Shown here piece by piece: positions 1-8,876 of a DNA stretch of 25,894 bases. A model generated the notes under the pieces. The model saw nothing but the letters and a program-made list of their open reading frames with translations, searched no databases and was not told where the DNA came from. Each line of letters begins with the position of its first letter. Positions within the stretch are counted from its first letter, which is position 1. Origin of the DNA: CAYOHP01 sp964403795 [NCBI: uncultured bacterium] (GTDB taxonomy: Bacteria; Muiribacteriota; UBA6191; CAZXTJ01); NCBI GenBank assembly GCA_964403795.1, contig CAYOHP010000097.1, forward strand, positions 1 to 25,894. The letters are read 5' to 3'. A program made the translations under genes and the position numbers.

Positions 1-2
1 AG

Positions 3-713
3 ATGGCCATGAGAGTAGACGATTTCGGCAAGCCCGCATGGATTGCCCTGATGGTGATCGGCTTCATCGTGTTCTGGCCGATCGGCCTCGCGATCCTGGC
101 CTACATGATATGGAGCGGACGAATGGGTTGTTGGAAACGTGGAGAAGTCGGCCGCTGGCACGGCGCCGATCGCATGCGCGAGGCCACGAGATGGTGGCGT
201 GAACCGCCCTCGAGCGGCAACAGTGCCTTCGACGAATACCGGACCGAGACGCTGCGGATCGCCCGCCACTCGAGCGAGACCGCCGCCTACATGGCGACCC
301 GCCTGCTCGCCTACGGGCTCGAGTACGCGGAGGGCATCGCCTTCACCGAGGGGATCGGGACGGGCGACCAGCCGGCCCTCTGGATCAAGGACCTGACCGG
401 CCGGGTGACCGCCTGGATCGAGGTCGGCAAGCCCGACCCTCGCCGGCTCCACCGGGGCGTGAAGCTGGCCGGGCGGGCCGCGGTCTACACCCATCGCCGG
501 ATCGAGCAGGTGCTCGCCGAGCTCCAGGGCCAGGGCATCCACAGGGCCGCCGAGATCCCGGTGATCGAGCTCCCGCCGGCCTTCGTGGACCGGCTCGCCG
601 AGCGCCTCACCCGCCGCAGCCGGGTGGCCCTCTCGGTCACCGAGCGCCACCTCTACGTCGAGGTCGATGGTGAGAGCCTGGACACGCCGCTGGCCGACCA
701 CCGCTTCACCTGA
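3..713 (+). CDS. DUF2852-like N-terminus fused to YaeQ-family C-terminus
   Basis: A 236-residue protein with two unrelated parts. Residues 10-42 hold a hydrophobic segment (GFIVFWPIGLAILAYMIW), and residues 70-83 (SSGNSAFDEYRTET) match what I know of the DUF2852 family of small one-TM proteins. From about residue 84 on, LRIARHSSET, RLLAYGLEYAEGIAFTEG, QPALWIKDLTG and WIEVGKPD match YaeQ, a family with a PD-(D/E)XK nuclease-like fold and no firmly established function. The first ~27 residues of a normal YaeQ are missing and the DUF2852 part takes their place. Codons AGA, GTA, ATA, AAA, TGT and CGT occur before the joint (nt ~3-250) and almost never after it. The ATG lies at the window edge, so the true start may be upstream. 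It could be a real fusion or an assembly chimera. The family calls are from memory, without a profile search. Confidence 0.75.
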   Translation: MAMRVDDFGKPAWIALMVIGFIVFWPIGLAILAYMIWSGRMGCWKRGEVGRWHGADRMREATRWWREPPSSGNSAFDEYRTETLRIARHSSETAAYMATRLLAYGLEYAEGIAFTEGIGTGDQPALWIKDLTGRVTAWIEVGKPDPRRLHRGVKLAGRAAVYTHRRIEQVLAELQGQGIHRAAEIPVIELPPAFVDRLAERLTRRSRVALSVTERHLYVEVDGESLDTPLADHRFT

Positions 714-719
714 GGCTTC

Positions 720-2783
720 TCAGCCCATGGCCGCGAAGCGCTCCAGCAGCCGTACCAGGGCCGCCGGTTTGGCCAGCCAGAAACCCGGGTGGGCCAGGCG
801 AGCCCGGGTGCCCGAGGCGTGCAGGGCGAGCCAGCCGGTCCCCCGGGTTCCCTCGGCCTCGAGAGCCTCGATCCGCTCCCGGATCCGGGTGCGGCGGGCC
901 TCGTCCCACTCGAGTCCGCAGTCGGTGACCACCTCGACGGTGCGGCGCACCAGGCCGGCCGGGACCGCCAGGTACCAGGCGTCGGCCGGTCCCGCATCCG
1001 CCCGGTTGGGGGGGAAGGCCGCCAGCAGTGCCTCGAGTGCCGGGACCAGGGCCCCGCAACCGCCGGCCCGCTCGGCGAGCGCTGCCGGGATCCGTCCCAG
1101 GGCGGCGAGGAAGATCCCGTGCTGCCAGACCTGGGGCGCTTCCCGGGCCGCGGTCGCCAGGGCCAAGACCAGCCCGGTCAGGCCTTCCGGCGCCGGCAGG
1201 CCGGAGGCGCCCCGGAGACAGAGTCGGGCGGCCGGCTCGGGTCCCGGACCGGGCCAGGGAGCGATCCCCGGCAACCCGGCGCGGTCCATCGCCAGCGCTT
1301 CGACCCGGGCCTCCAGGGCCGCGAACTCCTCCGGCGATCCCAGGTCGCCCTCGACCCGGTCCTCGATCGCCAGCCGGAGCGGGGCCTCGGCGAGGTAGCG
1401 CTCCACCACCTCCCGCTCGGTCTCGGCGAGCACCAGGAGCGGCAGCCAGCGATGCCGGCTCGCCAGGTCCCGGCCGGGGACCTCCCAGCCGCCCGGTTCC
1501 CGGTCGAGGGCCGCGATCCAGATCAGGGCCGCCTCCAGGAGCCGCGCCCGGTCACCGATGGTCTCCTCCTCGAGCCAGAGGCGGACCCGCTCACCCCGGT
1601 CGGCCCGGAACGGTCTGCGGGCCGGCGAGCGCGGGGCCCGGGCGGAACGCTCCAGGGTCTCGAGGGCGAGCAGGGCCCGGTCCGCGTCGGGATTGCCGGG
1701 GCTTCCCCTCCTCGGCTCTTCGGGCCCGGATCCCGCATCGCGAGCGGCGCCAGCCGCCACCGGCACCCTCGCCGCCGGCGACCCTCGTCCGGGAGGACCA
1801 CCCGAGGAGAACCAGGCAGCCCCTGCGGCCAGGCACAGGGCGACCGTCCCGAGGACCCGACCGGGCCTGGTGACCTTCCCGGTGGCCGGTTCCGGCCCGG
1901 GCTCCGGAGACGGATCCGGTCGCCAGCGGGACGGGGCCGCGAGCGGGATCGAAAGGGTCACCGGCGCCTGTGAGCCGGAGCCTGCCTCCCGCGCCAGCTG
2001 CTCGAGGGTCCAGGCGGGATCCGGTCGGTCCTCCGGGCGCAGGACGAGGTTCGCCTCCAGGACCTGGCGCAGGGGATCGCCAGGCCCCAGCTCGTCGAAA
2101 CGCACGGGGGGCCGGTTGCCGCCGCGGGTCGAGCGGGCGATCTCGGAGACCGACCAGGGCAGCCTTCCCTCCAGCACCGCGTACAGGGTGACCGCGAACG
2201 AGAACCAGTCCGAGGCGGCCACGGCCTCCCGCCCCGCCAGCCTCTCGGGCGCGGCATAGATCAGGGTGGCCGCCACCGATCCCGTCTCGGTGACCCGGGT
2301 CGAGTCGGGAGTCAGAGCCAGCCCGAAGTCGACCAGCACGGCTCGGCCCCCGGGCGTCTGCATCACGTTCTCGGGCTTCAGGTCCCGGTGGAGCAGTCCG
2401 GCGCGGTGGACCTCGGAGAGCCCTTCGCCCACCTGGAGGAGGGCCCGCACCGCCAGCCGCCGCCGGGCCGGCCCGTCTTCGGGTCGGACGGCGGGATCCA
2501 GGCGCAGGGCCCGCTGCCGCAGGTTCTCCCCGGGGATGAACTCCATCACCAGGTAGGGATGCCCTTCGGATTCCCCCGAGTCGTAGACCTGGACCACGCT
2601 CTCGTGCCGGATCCTGGCCAGGGCCCTGGCTTCGCGGGCGAACCGGCCGCGACCGACCTCTCCCATGCCCAGGTGGAGCACCTTCAAGGCCACCGCCCGG
2701 CCCAGGTCGAGATCCCTCGCCTCCCACACGGTGCCGAATCCGCCGGCACCCAGGAGACGGAGCGGTTGCCAACGGCGACGCAT
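720..2783 (-). CDS. Membrane-anchored Ser/Thr protein kinase (Hanks type)
   Basis: 687 residues from the ATG at 2783. The kinase domain spans about residues 8-265. It has the glycine loop GAGGFGTV (12-19), VALK with Lys34, the catalytic loop HRDLKPEN (132-139), DFG (152-154) and APE (178-180), so it looks catalytically competent. A Pro-rich linker (~270-305) leads to one TM segment (~309-326). The ~360-residue Arg/Ala/Glu-rich helical tail would be extracytoplasmic and I recognise no domain in it. Start choice: the ATG gives only ten residues before the glycine loop and has no clear Shine-Dalgarno. An in-frame CTG at 2822 has GGAGGT (2829-2834) exactly six bases upstream, so a 13-residue longer form is possible. 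It converges on the YaeQ-like gene with a 6-base gap and diverges from the Rieske gene. Its targets are unknown. Confidence 0.88.
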   Translation of the reverse strand: MRRRWQPLRLLGAGGFGTVWEARDLDLGRAVALKVLHLGMGEVGRGRFAREARALARIRHESVVQVYDSGESEGHPYLVMEFIPGENLRQRALRLDPAVRPEDGPARRRLAVRALLQVGEGLSEVHRAGLLHRDLKPENVMQTPGGRAVLVDFGLALTPDSTRVTETGSVAATLIYAAPERLAGREAVAASDWFSFAVTLYAVLEGRLPWSVSEIARSTRGGNRPPVRFDELGPGDPLRQVLEANLVLRPEDRPDPAWTLEQLAREAGSGSQAPVTLSIPLAAPSRWRPDPSPEPGPEPATGKVTRPGRVLGTVALCLAAGAAWFSSGGPPGRGSPAARVPVAAGAARDAGSGPEEPRRGSPGNPDADRALLALETLERSARAPRSPARRPFRADRGERVRLWLEEETIGDRARLLEAALIWIAALDREPGGWEVPGRDLASRHRWLPLLVLAETEREVVERYLAEAPLRLAIEDRVEGDLGSPEEFAALEARVEALAMDRAGLPGIAPWPGPGPEPAARLCLRGASGLPAPEGLTGLVLALATAAREAPQVWQHGIFLAALGRIPAALAERAGGCGALVPALEALLAAFPPNRADAGPADAWYLAVPAGLVRRTVEVVTDCGLEWDEARRTRIRERIEALEAEGTRGTGWLALHASGTRARLAHPGFWLAKPAALVRLLERFAAMG

Positions 2784-2846
2784 CCCGAGCGGGAACTCGG
2801 AGGGATCCAGGACCGGACGCAGACCGATACCTCCGTTCCGACCATC

Positions 2847-2876
2847 TTGCCATCCGATCGGAGGGCCGGTTACTGT
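2847..2876 (+). promoter_or_regulatory. Putative sigma70-type promoter of the bc-complex operon
   Basis: A TTGCCA -35 (2847-2852), an 18-base spacer and a TACTGT -10 (2871-2876) lie 70 bases upstream of the Rieske ATG. The spacer contains the perfect palindrome CCGATCGG (2854-2861), which could be a regulator site or chance. Read by eye, with no transcript data. Confidence 0.4.
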
Positions 2877-2946
2877 ACCCGTGCTCCCGAGGGGGACGGG
2901 GCACTCTGTCGTCTTCCGCACTGCGGGAAGGGTTGCCGTCCACTCC

Positions 2947-3792
2947 ATGAGCGACGAGAGCGAGAAGTCGAACCAGACCGCCGGCGAACCGGCGGCACAG
3001 GGCAAGGACGACGCCGCCAAGAAGATCGAGGCCAAGAAGGCGGCCGCCGAGAAGAAGGCCAAGGCCAAGGTCGCCGACACCTCCGAGCGGGCCCGCGGCC
3101 AGCGCGGCAAGGACCTCGAGGCCGCGGCCGAGAAGCAGGCCTTCCAGGAGGCCCGGGCCGCTACCCAGCAGGAGAAGGCCAAGACCGCCTTGAAGGGTGG
3201 CGACAAGCACACCCTGGAAGAGCCCCTGACCGGCGACGAGAAGGCCAAGGCCGCCCCCAAACCGGCCAAGAAGCCCAAGGTCGAGTACCAGCCTCCCCCG
3301 GTCGAGGTGGTCCAGCGCCGCCTCTTCATGAAGATGTTCGGGTGGACCGGTCTGGGAGCCTACTTCGCCTTCCTGGGGGCCCTGGCCGCCCGCTTCTTCT
3401 GGCCCCGGACCCTGCTCGAGCCGCCGACCTCGTTCGTCGCCGGCTACCCCGGCGAGTTCGTGGTCGGCGAGGTGAACCTCACCTTCCAGAACGCCTATCG
3501 GGTCTGGATCGTGCGGGAGACCGCCGGGATCTACGCCCTGAAGGCCGTCTGCACCCACCTCGGGTGCACCCCGGTGTGGATCGACTCCAAGAACAAATTC
3601 AAGTGCCCCTGCCACGGCTCGGGGTTCACCCGGGAAGGCGTGAACTTCGAGGGACCGGCTCCCCGGCCGCTCGAGCGGGCCTTCATCTCGCTGCAGCCCG
3701 ACGGTCGGATGTTCGTGAACACCGCCCGGGTGTTCCGCAAGGAGCGCAACGAGTGGTCCAAGGCCGGAGCCTACGTCTCTGTGGCCGCCTGA
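2947..3792 (+). CDS. Rieske iron-sulfur protein of the bc-type complex
   Basis: 281 residues. The [2Fe-2S] motifs are CTHLGC (202-207) and CPCHGSGF (220-227). By family rule Cys202, His204, Cys220 and His223 bind the cluster, and Cys207/Cys222 form the disulfide. One TM helix (~134-152) follows an arginine pair, which fits the usual anchored Rieske with its head outside the membrane. The N-terminal ~115 residues form an unusual Lys/Ala/Glu-rich extension, low in complexity and probably cytoplasmic, that normal Rieske proteins lack. The ATG at 2947 is chosen because the upstream frame overlaps the promoter region; its ribosome site is weak (GGGAAGGG, 14 bases away). It is the first gene of an operon with two cytochrome b halves and a multiheme cytochrome c. 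It passes one electron from quinol at the Qo site to the c-type hemes. Confidence 0.93.
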   Translation: MSDESEKSNQTAGEPAAQGKDDAAKKIEAKKAAAEKKAKAKVADTSERARGQRGKDLEAAAEKQAFQEARAATQQEKAKTALKGGDKHTLEEPLTGDEKAKAAPKPAKKPKVEYQPPPVEVVQRRLFMKMFGWTGLGAYFAFLGALAARFFWPRTLLEPPTSFVAGYPGEFVVGEVNLTFQNAYRVWIVRETAGIYALKAVCTHLGCTPVWIDSKNKFKCPCHGSGFTREGVNFEGPAPRPLERAFISLQPDGRMFVNTARVFRKERNEWSKAGAYVSVAA

Positions 3793-3850
3793 TCCGAACC
3801 GTCCCGGGGACCCGACCGATCCCCGCCTCCCTCCCCCCGAAGGATCGCGA

Positions 3851-4696
3851 ATGAGCGAAGCGAAGAACGACAGCAGCCAGAGCGGTGGGCCCGAGTCCGG
3901 CGTCCCCGCGGGAGTCCCCGATCCCAAGACCCCGCTCGACCATGTGATCCGCGAGATCACCGAGGGTCAGGTCTACCGCTCGATCATGCGCCACGGGGTC
4001 GAGGACAACCGGCGCAACCGGGTGCTGAAGATCCTCTCCAACGTCTTCCTGCACCTGCACCCGGCCCAGATGCCCCGCTACGGACTGAAGCTGCGCCACA
4101 CCTGGTGCATGGGCGGCATCACGTTCTTCCTGTTCCTGGTGCTGACGCTGACCGGCGTGATGCTGATGTTCTACTACCACCCGGACAAGTTCAACGCCTA
4201 CCGGGACATGAAGTTCCTGAAGGCCGACGTCCCCTTCGGCGTGTTGCTCCGGAACATGCACCGCTGGGCCGCCCACGCCATGGTGATCTCGGTCATGCTC
4301 CACATGTACCGGGTCTTCCTGACGGGCTCGTACAAGCCTCCCCGGGAGTTCAACTGGGTGGTCGGGGTGCTGCTCCTGACCCTCACCCTGCTGCTCTCCT
4401 TCACCGGCTACCTGCTCCCCGACGACCAGCTCGGGTTCTGGGCGGTGACGGTCGGCACCAATATGGCGAGAGCCACACCCGGTGTCGGACACGAGGGACC
4501 GTTCGGCGAGATGTCGGGGATGACCGCCTACAACGACATCCGCTTCGCCATGCTGGGCGGCTCGATCGTGGCGGGCAACGCCCTGCTGAGGGCCTACATC
4601 TGGCACTGCGTGGCGCTGCCCCTGCTCGCCTCGATCTTCATGGCCGTCCACTTCTGGCGTGTCCGCAAGGACGGAGGCATCTCGGTCCCGCTCTGA
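3851..4696 (+). CDS. petB: Cytochrome b6-type subunit (N-terminal half of cytochrome b)
   Basis: 281 residues with four TM helices after a ~75-residue soluble N-terminus. The diheme ligands are His137 and His151 (HRW...LHMYRVF, 14 apart) and His252 and His267 (15 apart). The 14/15 spacing is that of cytochrome b6 rather than mitochondrial cytochrome b. [13 protein letters not shown] (186-198) is the conserved quinol-site stretch, with Asp in the place where many homologues have Trp. AAGGA lies seven bases before the ATG. It sits between the Rieske gene (58-base gap) and the other cytochrome b half (33-base gap). The complex oxidises quinol, probably menaquinol, and moves protons across the membrane. 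The gene name is by analogy with b6f; it is not a photosynthetic gene here. Confidence 0.93.
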   Translation: MSEAKNDSSQSGGPESGVPAGVPDPKTPLDHVIREITEGQVYRSIMRHGVEDNRRNRVLKILSNVFLHLHPAQMPRYGLKLRHTWCMGGITFFLFLVLTLTGVMLMFYYHPDKFNAYRDMKFLKADVPFGVLLRNMHRWAAHAMVISVMLHMYRVFLTGSYKPPREFNWVVGVLLLTLTLLLSFTGYLLPDDQLGFWAVTVGTNMARATPGVGHEGPFGEMSGMTAYNDIRFAMLGGSIVAGNALLRAYIWHCVALPLLASIFMAVHFWRVRKDGGISVPL

Positions 4697-4729
4697 GCGG
4701 CGAGGACCGGGACGGAAAGGCCCCCTTCG

Positions 4730-5656
4730 ATGGAACAGTTCCTCGAGATCCTCCTCAAGCCGGACAACGTGCCCATCATCCTGATGGGCGTGCTCACCGC
4801 GCTCTTCACCTTCGTGGCCTTCTACTACGGGTGGAAGTACGACACCCTTCGCGCCCAGGGCGTGCCGCTCCGGGAAGCCTGCCTGGGACCCGTCGAGGCG
4901 AGCTACCCCGACCGGGTCACGGTCTGGCCCCACCTGGTCCGCGAGGAGATGCTCTGCGCCATCCTGATGACGGCCTTCCTGATGGTCTGGAGCACCTGGC
5001 TGATGGCGCCCCTGGAGGAGCCCGCCAACCCGAACCTCACCCCCAATCCCTCCAAGGCCCCCTGGTACTTCCTGGGTCTCCAGGAGCTGCTGGTCTACTT
5101 CGATCCCTGGATCGCAGGCGTGGTCCTGCCCAACATCATCCTGGTCGGGCTCATGGCCATCCCCTACATCGATCCCAACCCCAAGGGGAACGGCTACTAC
5201 ACGCTGAGGGAGCGGCCCTTCGCCCTGTTCGTCTTCTGCTTCGGGTTCCTGGCGATGTGGGTGGCCCTGATCATCGTCGGCACCTTCCTCCGGGGCCCGG
5301 GCTGGATGTTCTTCATGCCCGGCGAGAAGTGGGACCCGAACCGGGTCGAGGCCACCAAGAACATCGACCTGACCGAGTTCTTCGGGATCCCCTCCCAGCC
5401 CTACCACCCGACCGGGATCGAGCCCGCCAACTTCATCGGTGCGGCCATCTTCTTCGGTTACACCGGGCTCACCGTGCTCCTGCCCTGGCTGTGGCTGCGC
5501 AGCCGGCACCCCGAGTTCCTCCGGCGCTGGGGCTTCCCCCGCTTCGCCACCACCGCCGTGTTGCTCGGCTGGATGGTGGGGGTGGTGCTGAAGTTCTTCG
5601 GCCGCAACTTCCTGAACATCAAGTACATCTGGGTCACGCCCTGGTTCAACGTCTAG
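4730..5656 (+). CDS. petD: Cytochrome b C-terminal half (subunit IV-like)
   Basis: 308 residues with about six TM helices (~14-35, 74-94, 126-147, 165-187, 236-256, 272-290), longer than the ~160-residue chloroplast subunit IV. The Qo-site stretch is NPSKAPWYFLGLQEL (106-120), corresponding to PEWY or PDWY. The acidic residue before the Trp is missing: the sequence reads APWYF, with Glu119 further along. I recall similar APWYF sequences in other bacterial bc complexes, so this is probably a subfamily trait and not damage. GGAAAGG precedes the ATG. It completes the split cytochrome b, with the octaheme cytochrome gene starting 19 bases later. The gene name is by analogy. Confidence 0.88.
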   Translation: MEQFLEILLKPDNVPIILMGVLTALFTFVAFYYGWKYDTLRAQGVPLREACLGPVEASYPDRVTVWPHLVREEMLCAILMTAFLMVWSTWLMAPLEEPANPNLTPNPSKAPWYFLGLQELLVYFDPWIAGVVLPNIILVGLMAIPYIDPNPKGNGYYTLRERPFALFVFCFGFLAMWVALIIVGTFLRGPGWMFFMPGEKWDPNRVEATKNIDLTEFFGIPSQPYHPTGIEPANFIGAAIFFGYTGLTVLLPWLWLRSRHPEFLRRWGFPRFATTAVLLGWMVGVVLKFFGRNFLNIKYIWVTPWFNV

Positions 5657-5675
5657 AAAGGCGAGCGGCGACGCG

Positions 5676-8600
5676 ATGGCACTGAGAACCAAGAGAGCCG
5701 ATGGCATCGACCTGACCGACCCGGTCGAGCAGGTGTCCCTCGCCAAGTGGTTCGCCCTGAGCATCTTCCTCCTCCTCCTCAGCACCGTCTGGGCGATCTA
5801 CGAGGAGGTCTGGGGGCTCCGCCCCTGGAAGGACTACCAGGCCAAGTTCAAGGTCGCCGCCCGGGCCCACTACCAGCGGAAGCTCGAGGAAGCCCAGAAG
5901 GAACTCAAGGAGCTCCAGGCGAGCGACGAGTACCAGGCCGCCGTCGACGCCGCCAAGGACGCCAGCGAGGACTTCGACAAGCAGCGCACCGAGCGGACCG
6001 CCCTCGAGAACGAGCGCTCCGCCAAGCTCGCCGAACTCGAGAAGGTCCGCAAGGACCTCGGCGACATCCGCGGCGAGTACCAGGCGCTGGTCTACCAGTG
6101 GGAACAGGCGAAGTCCGCCGAGGCCAAGGCCGACCTGAAGAAGGGCATCGACGCCCGCGAGGGGACGGTCCTGGCGCTGGTGGCGAAGATGACCAGCCTG
6201 GACGCCGAGGTCCAGTCGCTGGGTAACCGGATCTTCGAGTTCGGGAAGGACAAGAGCGCGGCGGAGGCCAAGGTGGCCGAGTTCGCCGCCCGGGTGCGCC
6301 GCTTCACCGGCCTGCGGGACGGACTGGACGAGTTCAAGATCGAACTCCGCCACATCAACGTCCCGGGCATGGGTGCCAAGGTCGACCGCTGCATCTCCTG
6401 CCACGTGGGCGCCATGGCGAGCGACCTCGAGGACATCGGGACGACCATCGAGAAGATCCCCGACCTCTGGAAGCATGCCGCGAAGTACGAGAGCCTGTTC
6501 AAGACCCACCCGGGCGACCATCTGCAGCGCCACCCTCCCGGGAAGTTCGGCTGCACCAGCTGCCACGCCGGCGACGGCTACAGCGCGGCCACCGAGTGGG
6601 AGGCGCACGGCAGCCACCACTACGAGGTCTACCCGATGTTCAAGGCTCCCAAGGGCGCCAAGGAACCCTTCGGGCACATGGCGGAGGCCGGCTGCAACAA
6701 GTGCCACATCCAGGAGATGGACCTGCCGGGCGCGCCGCTCCTCTCCTACGGGAAGCAGCTGTTCTCGGAGATGGGCTGCGTAGCCTGCCACAAGGCCAAG
6801 GGCGTGGCCCCCGAGCTCGATCGCCTCGACGAAGCCAGGAAGCGCCTGGCCTCGGCCCAGAAGGCCCTCGAGGAGACCCGGACCGGGAAGGCCCAGCTCC
6901 CCAAGGAGGAAGAGAAGCTCGACAAGTGGGAAGAGGAGCTCGACGAGGCCCAGGATGCCGCCGCCGACGGAGCCGAGAACTACCAGGAGACCGCAGTCGA
7001 GACCGTGTTCGCCCGGAAGAAGCAGCCCCTGATGGCGGCCAAGGCTGCCTTCGCGGCCAAGACCGAGTCGCTGCGCAAGGGCGAGGTCGAACTGGCCGAG
7101 ACGGTCCGGGTGGCGACCAACGAGGTGGCGGAGCTCACCCGTAACGTCAAGCTCCACGGCCCCAACCTGATGAAGGTCAGGGACAAGCTGCGCCCGTCCT
7201 TCCTCAAGGAATGGCTGCTCAACCCCCACGACTTCAACCCCGAGACCAAGATGCCGCGCTTCTGGTTCCTCGACGGCAAGGACGAGAACCACAAGAAGGC
7301 CTACGAGCGACAGGTCGAGGCGGTCGCCGCCTACCTCTGGCAGAACGCCGACGCCCCGGCCCCGAGCTACCGGGGCACGCCGCCCAAGGACGAGGCCACC
7401 CTGGTCCGGGGCCAGCGCCTGCTCGAGTCGTCCGGCTGCCTCGCCTGCCACGTGGGCGGCGAGCATGACGGCAAGCCCATCGACACCCGCCAGGGGATCG
7501 AGGGGACCCACGTCAAGGAGCGGATGTACGGCCCGTCCCTGGTGCGCACCGGCGAGAAGGCCCGCTACGACTACCTGGTCCGCTGGCTGCTCGATCCCAA
7601 GGCCCTGGCGCCCCAGACCCGCATGCCCAACATGCGCCTCGACCGGGACCAGGCCGAGGCCATCGCTGCCTATCTGGTCACCCGCCAGGAGGACGAGGTC
7701 CCGGCTTCGGCCTTCGACGAGGTGCCCGCCTACCTGGAGGACAAGACCCTCGCCAAGGAGGGCTTCGAGGTCATCCAGCGCTACGGCTGCTACTCGTGCC
7801 ACAACATCAAGGGCACCGAGGGCATGGGAAGGATCGGCGTCGAACTCTCGGCGCACGGCTCGAAGAACCTGCACCTCTTCGACTTCGGCCTGATCGAGAA
7901 GAAGGTGGCCCAGGCCAAGCACCCCGGCGAACACCACCCGCTGCTCAGCCGCTACGACTACATCTCCTACAAGGCCCAGAACCCCCGGTCCTTCGAGGAG
8001 GGTCGGTACTACACCTCGCCCACCGCCGACGAGCACCTGCGGATGCCCTCTTTCGGGCTCTCCGACGAGGAGGCGCACGCGGTCGCCACCTTCGTCGTGA
8101 GCCTGGTCGAGGAGCCGGTTCCCTCGGACTACGTCTTCGCGGCCGACTATCCCCGGGGCGCCCTGCCCGCCGGCCGCAACCTGGTGGTCAAACACAACTG
8201 CGCCGCCTGCCACGTGATCGAGGGCAAGGGAGGGCCGCTGCGCCAGGTGGTGTTCAAGGATCTCCTGAAGACCAAGTACGAAGAGGACGAGGAGTTCCGT
8301 TCCGGGTTCAAGCTGGCGCTGGATCTGAACGCCGCCCCGCCGGACCTCTGGACCATCGGCAGCCGGGTACGGTCCGAGTGGATGTTCCACTTCCTGAAGA
8401 AGCCGGAGACGATCCGACCCTGGGCACTCGCCCGCATGCCCCAGTTCGAGCTCTCCGACGACGAGGCGATCAAGCTGGTCGAGTACTTCCAGGCCCTGGA
8501 CCGACAGGCCTACCCCTACGCCTCGGAGGTCTCCCGGACGCTCGACCCGGCCCAGCAGGCCGAGGTCCTGAAGCTGATGGGCGAGCTCCAGTGCTCGAAG

Positions 8601-8867
8601 TGCCACGTGATCGACGGCAAGCCCGCCAGCGAACCCCAGGCACCCAACCTGGACCTCACCAAGGCGAGGGTCAAGCGGGACTGGATCGCGACCTGGGTCC
8701 GGAACGCCCCGGGGATCCTCCCCTACACGGCCATGCCGAGCTTCGAGAAGCAGATCGACGAACGGCAGGCCTACCTGATCGCCGACTACCTGGCGAGCCT
8801 CGGCGACCGGCGCATGGCGAATGCCCCCGGAATCCCAGCCGAGGGGAGCCGGGCCGGGGACGAGTAG
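5676..8867 (+). CDS. Octaheme cytochrome c with N-terminal TM anchor and two coiled coils
   Basis: 1063 residues. One TM segment (~25-43, LSIFLLLLSTVWAIYEEVWG) is followed by a long charged coiled coil (~60-225). Eight CxxCH heme sites start at residues 239, 293, 340, 368, 588, 705, 842 and 973. A second coiled-coil insert (~378-490) separates the heme-368 motif from its downstream LHGPNL/KMPRF part. Candidate Met ligands lie in repeated xMP segments (KMPRF, RMPNM, RMPSF, RMPQF, AMPSF), so hemes 4-8 look like a chain of monoheme cytochrome c domains. Hemes 1-3 are closer to a compact multiheme module. It follows the two cytochrome b genes and most likely replaces cytochrome c1, carrying electrons to the oxidase. 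The size and coiled coils are far from a standard c1. No Shine-Dalgarno is obvious near the ATG. Confidence 0.92.
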   Translation: MALRTKRADGIDLTDPVEQVSLAKWFALSIFLLLLSTVWAIYEEVWGLRPWKDYQAKFKVAARAHYQRKLEEAQKELKELQASDEYQAAVDAAKDASEDFDKQRTERTALENERSAKLAELEKVRKDLGDIRGEYQALVYQWEQAKSAEAKADLKKGIDAREGTVLALVAKMTSLDAEVQSLGNRIFEFGKDKSAAEAKVAEFAARVRRFTGLRDGLDEFKIELRHINVPGMGAKVDRCISCHVGAMASDLEDIGTTIEKIPDLWKHAAKYESLFKTHPGDHLQRHPPGKFGCTSCHAGDGYSAATEWEAHGSHHYEVYPMFKAPKGAKEPFGHMAEAGCNKCHIQEMDLPGAPLLSYGKQLFSEMGCVACHKAKGVAPELDRLDEARKRLASAQKALEETRTGKAQLPKEEEKLDKWEEELDEAQDAAADGAENYQETAVETVFARKKQPLMAAKAAFAAKTESLRKGEVELAETVRVATNEVAELTRNVKLHGPNLMKVRDKLRPSFLKEWLLNPHDFNPETKMPRFWFLDGKDENHKKAYERQVEAVAAYLWQNADAPAPSYRGTPPKDEATLVRGQRLLESSGCLACHVGGEHDGKPIDTRQGIEGTHVKERMYGPSLVRTGEKARYDYLVRWLLDPKALAPQTRMPNMRLDRDQAEAIAAYLVTRQEDEVPASAFDEVPAYLEDKTLAKEGFEVIQRYGCYSCHNIKGTEGMGRIGVELSAHGSKNLHLFDFGLIEKKVAQAKHPGEHHPLLSRYDYISYKAQNPRSFEEGRYYTSPTADEHLRMPSFGLSDEEAHAVATFVVSLVEEPVPSDYVFAADYPRGALPAGRNLVVKHNCAACHVIEGKGGPLRQVVFKDLLKTKYEEDEEFRSGFKLALDLNAAPPDLWTIGSRVRSEWMFHFLKKPETIRPWALARMPQFELSDDEAIKLVEYFQALDRQAYPYASEVSRTLDPAQQAEVLKLMGELQCSKCHVIDGKPASEPQAPNLDLTKARVKRDWIATWVRNAPGILPYTAMPSFEKQIDERQAYLIADYLASLGDRRMANAPGIPAEGSRAGDE

Positions 8868-8876
8868 GAAGAGCCG

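Noticed and set aside
3000-3300. Repetitive AAG/GCC codon tract in the Rieske gene as a DNA repeat
   Set aside because: There is no fixed repeat unit; it reflects Lys/Ala-rich protein sequence.
1591-3960. Minus-strand frame of 789 residues overlapping kinase and Rieske
   Set aside because: Wrong frame of the kinase; none of the kinase motifs appear in it.
3683-5785. Antisense frame of 700 residues opposite the two cytochrome b genes
   Set aside because: His/Gly/Glu-rich translation without motifs; the plus-strand proteins are certain.
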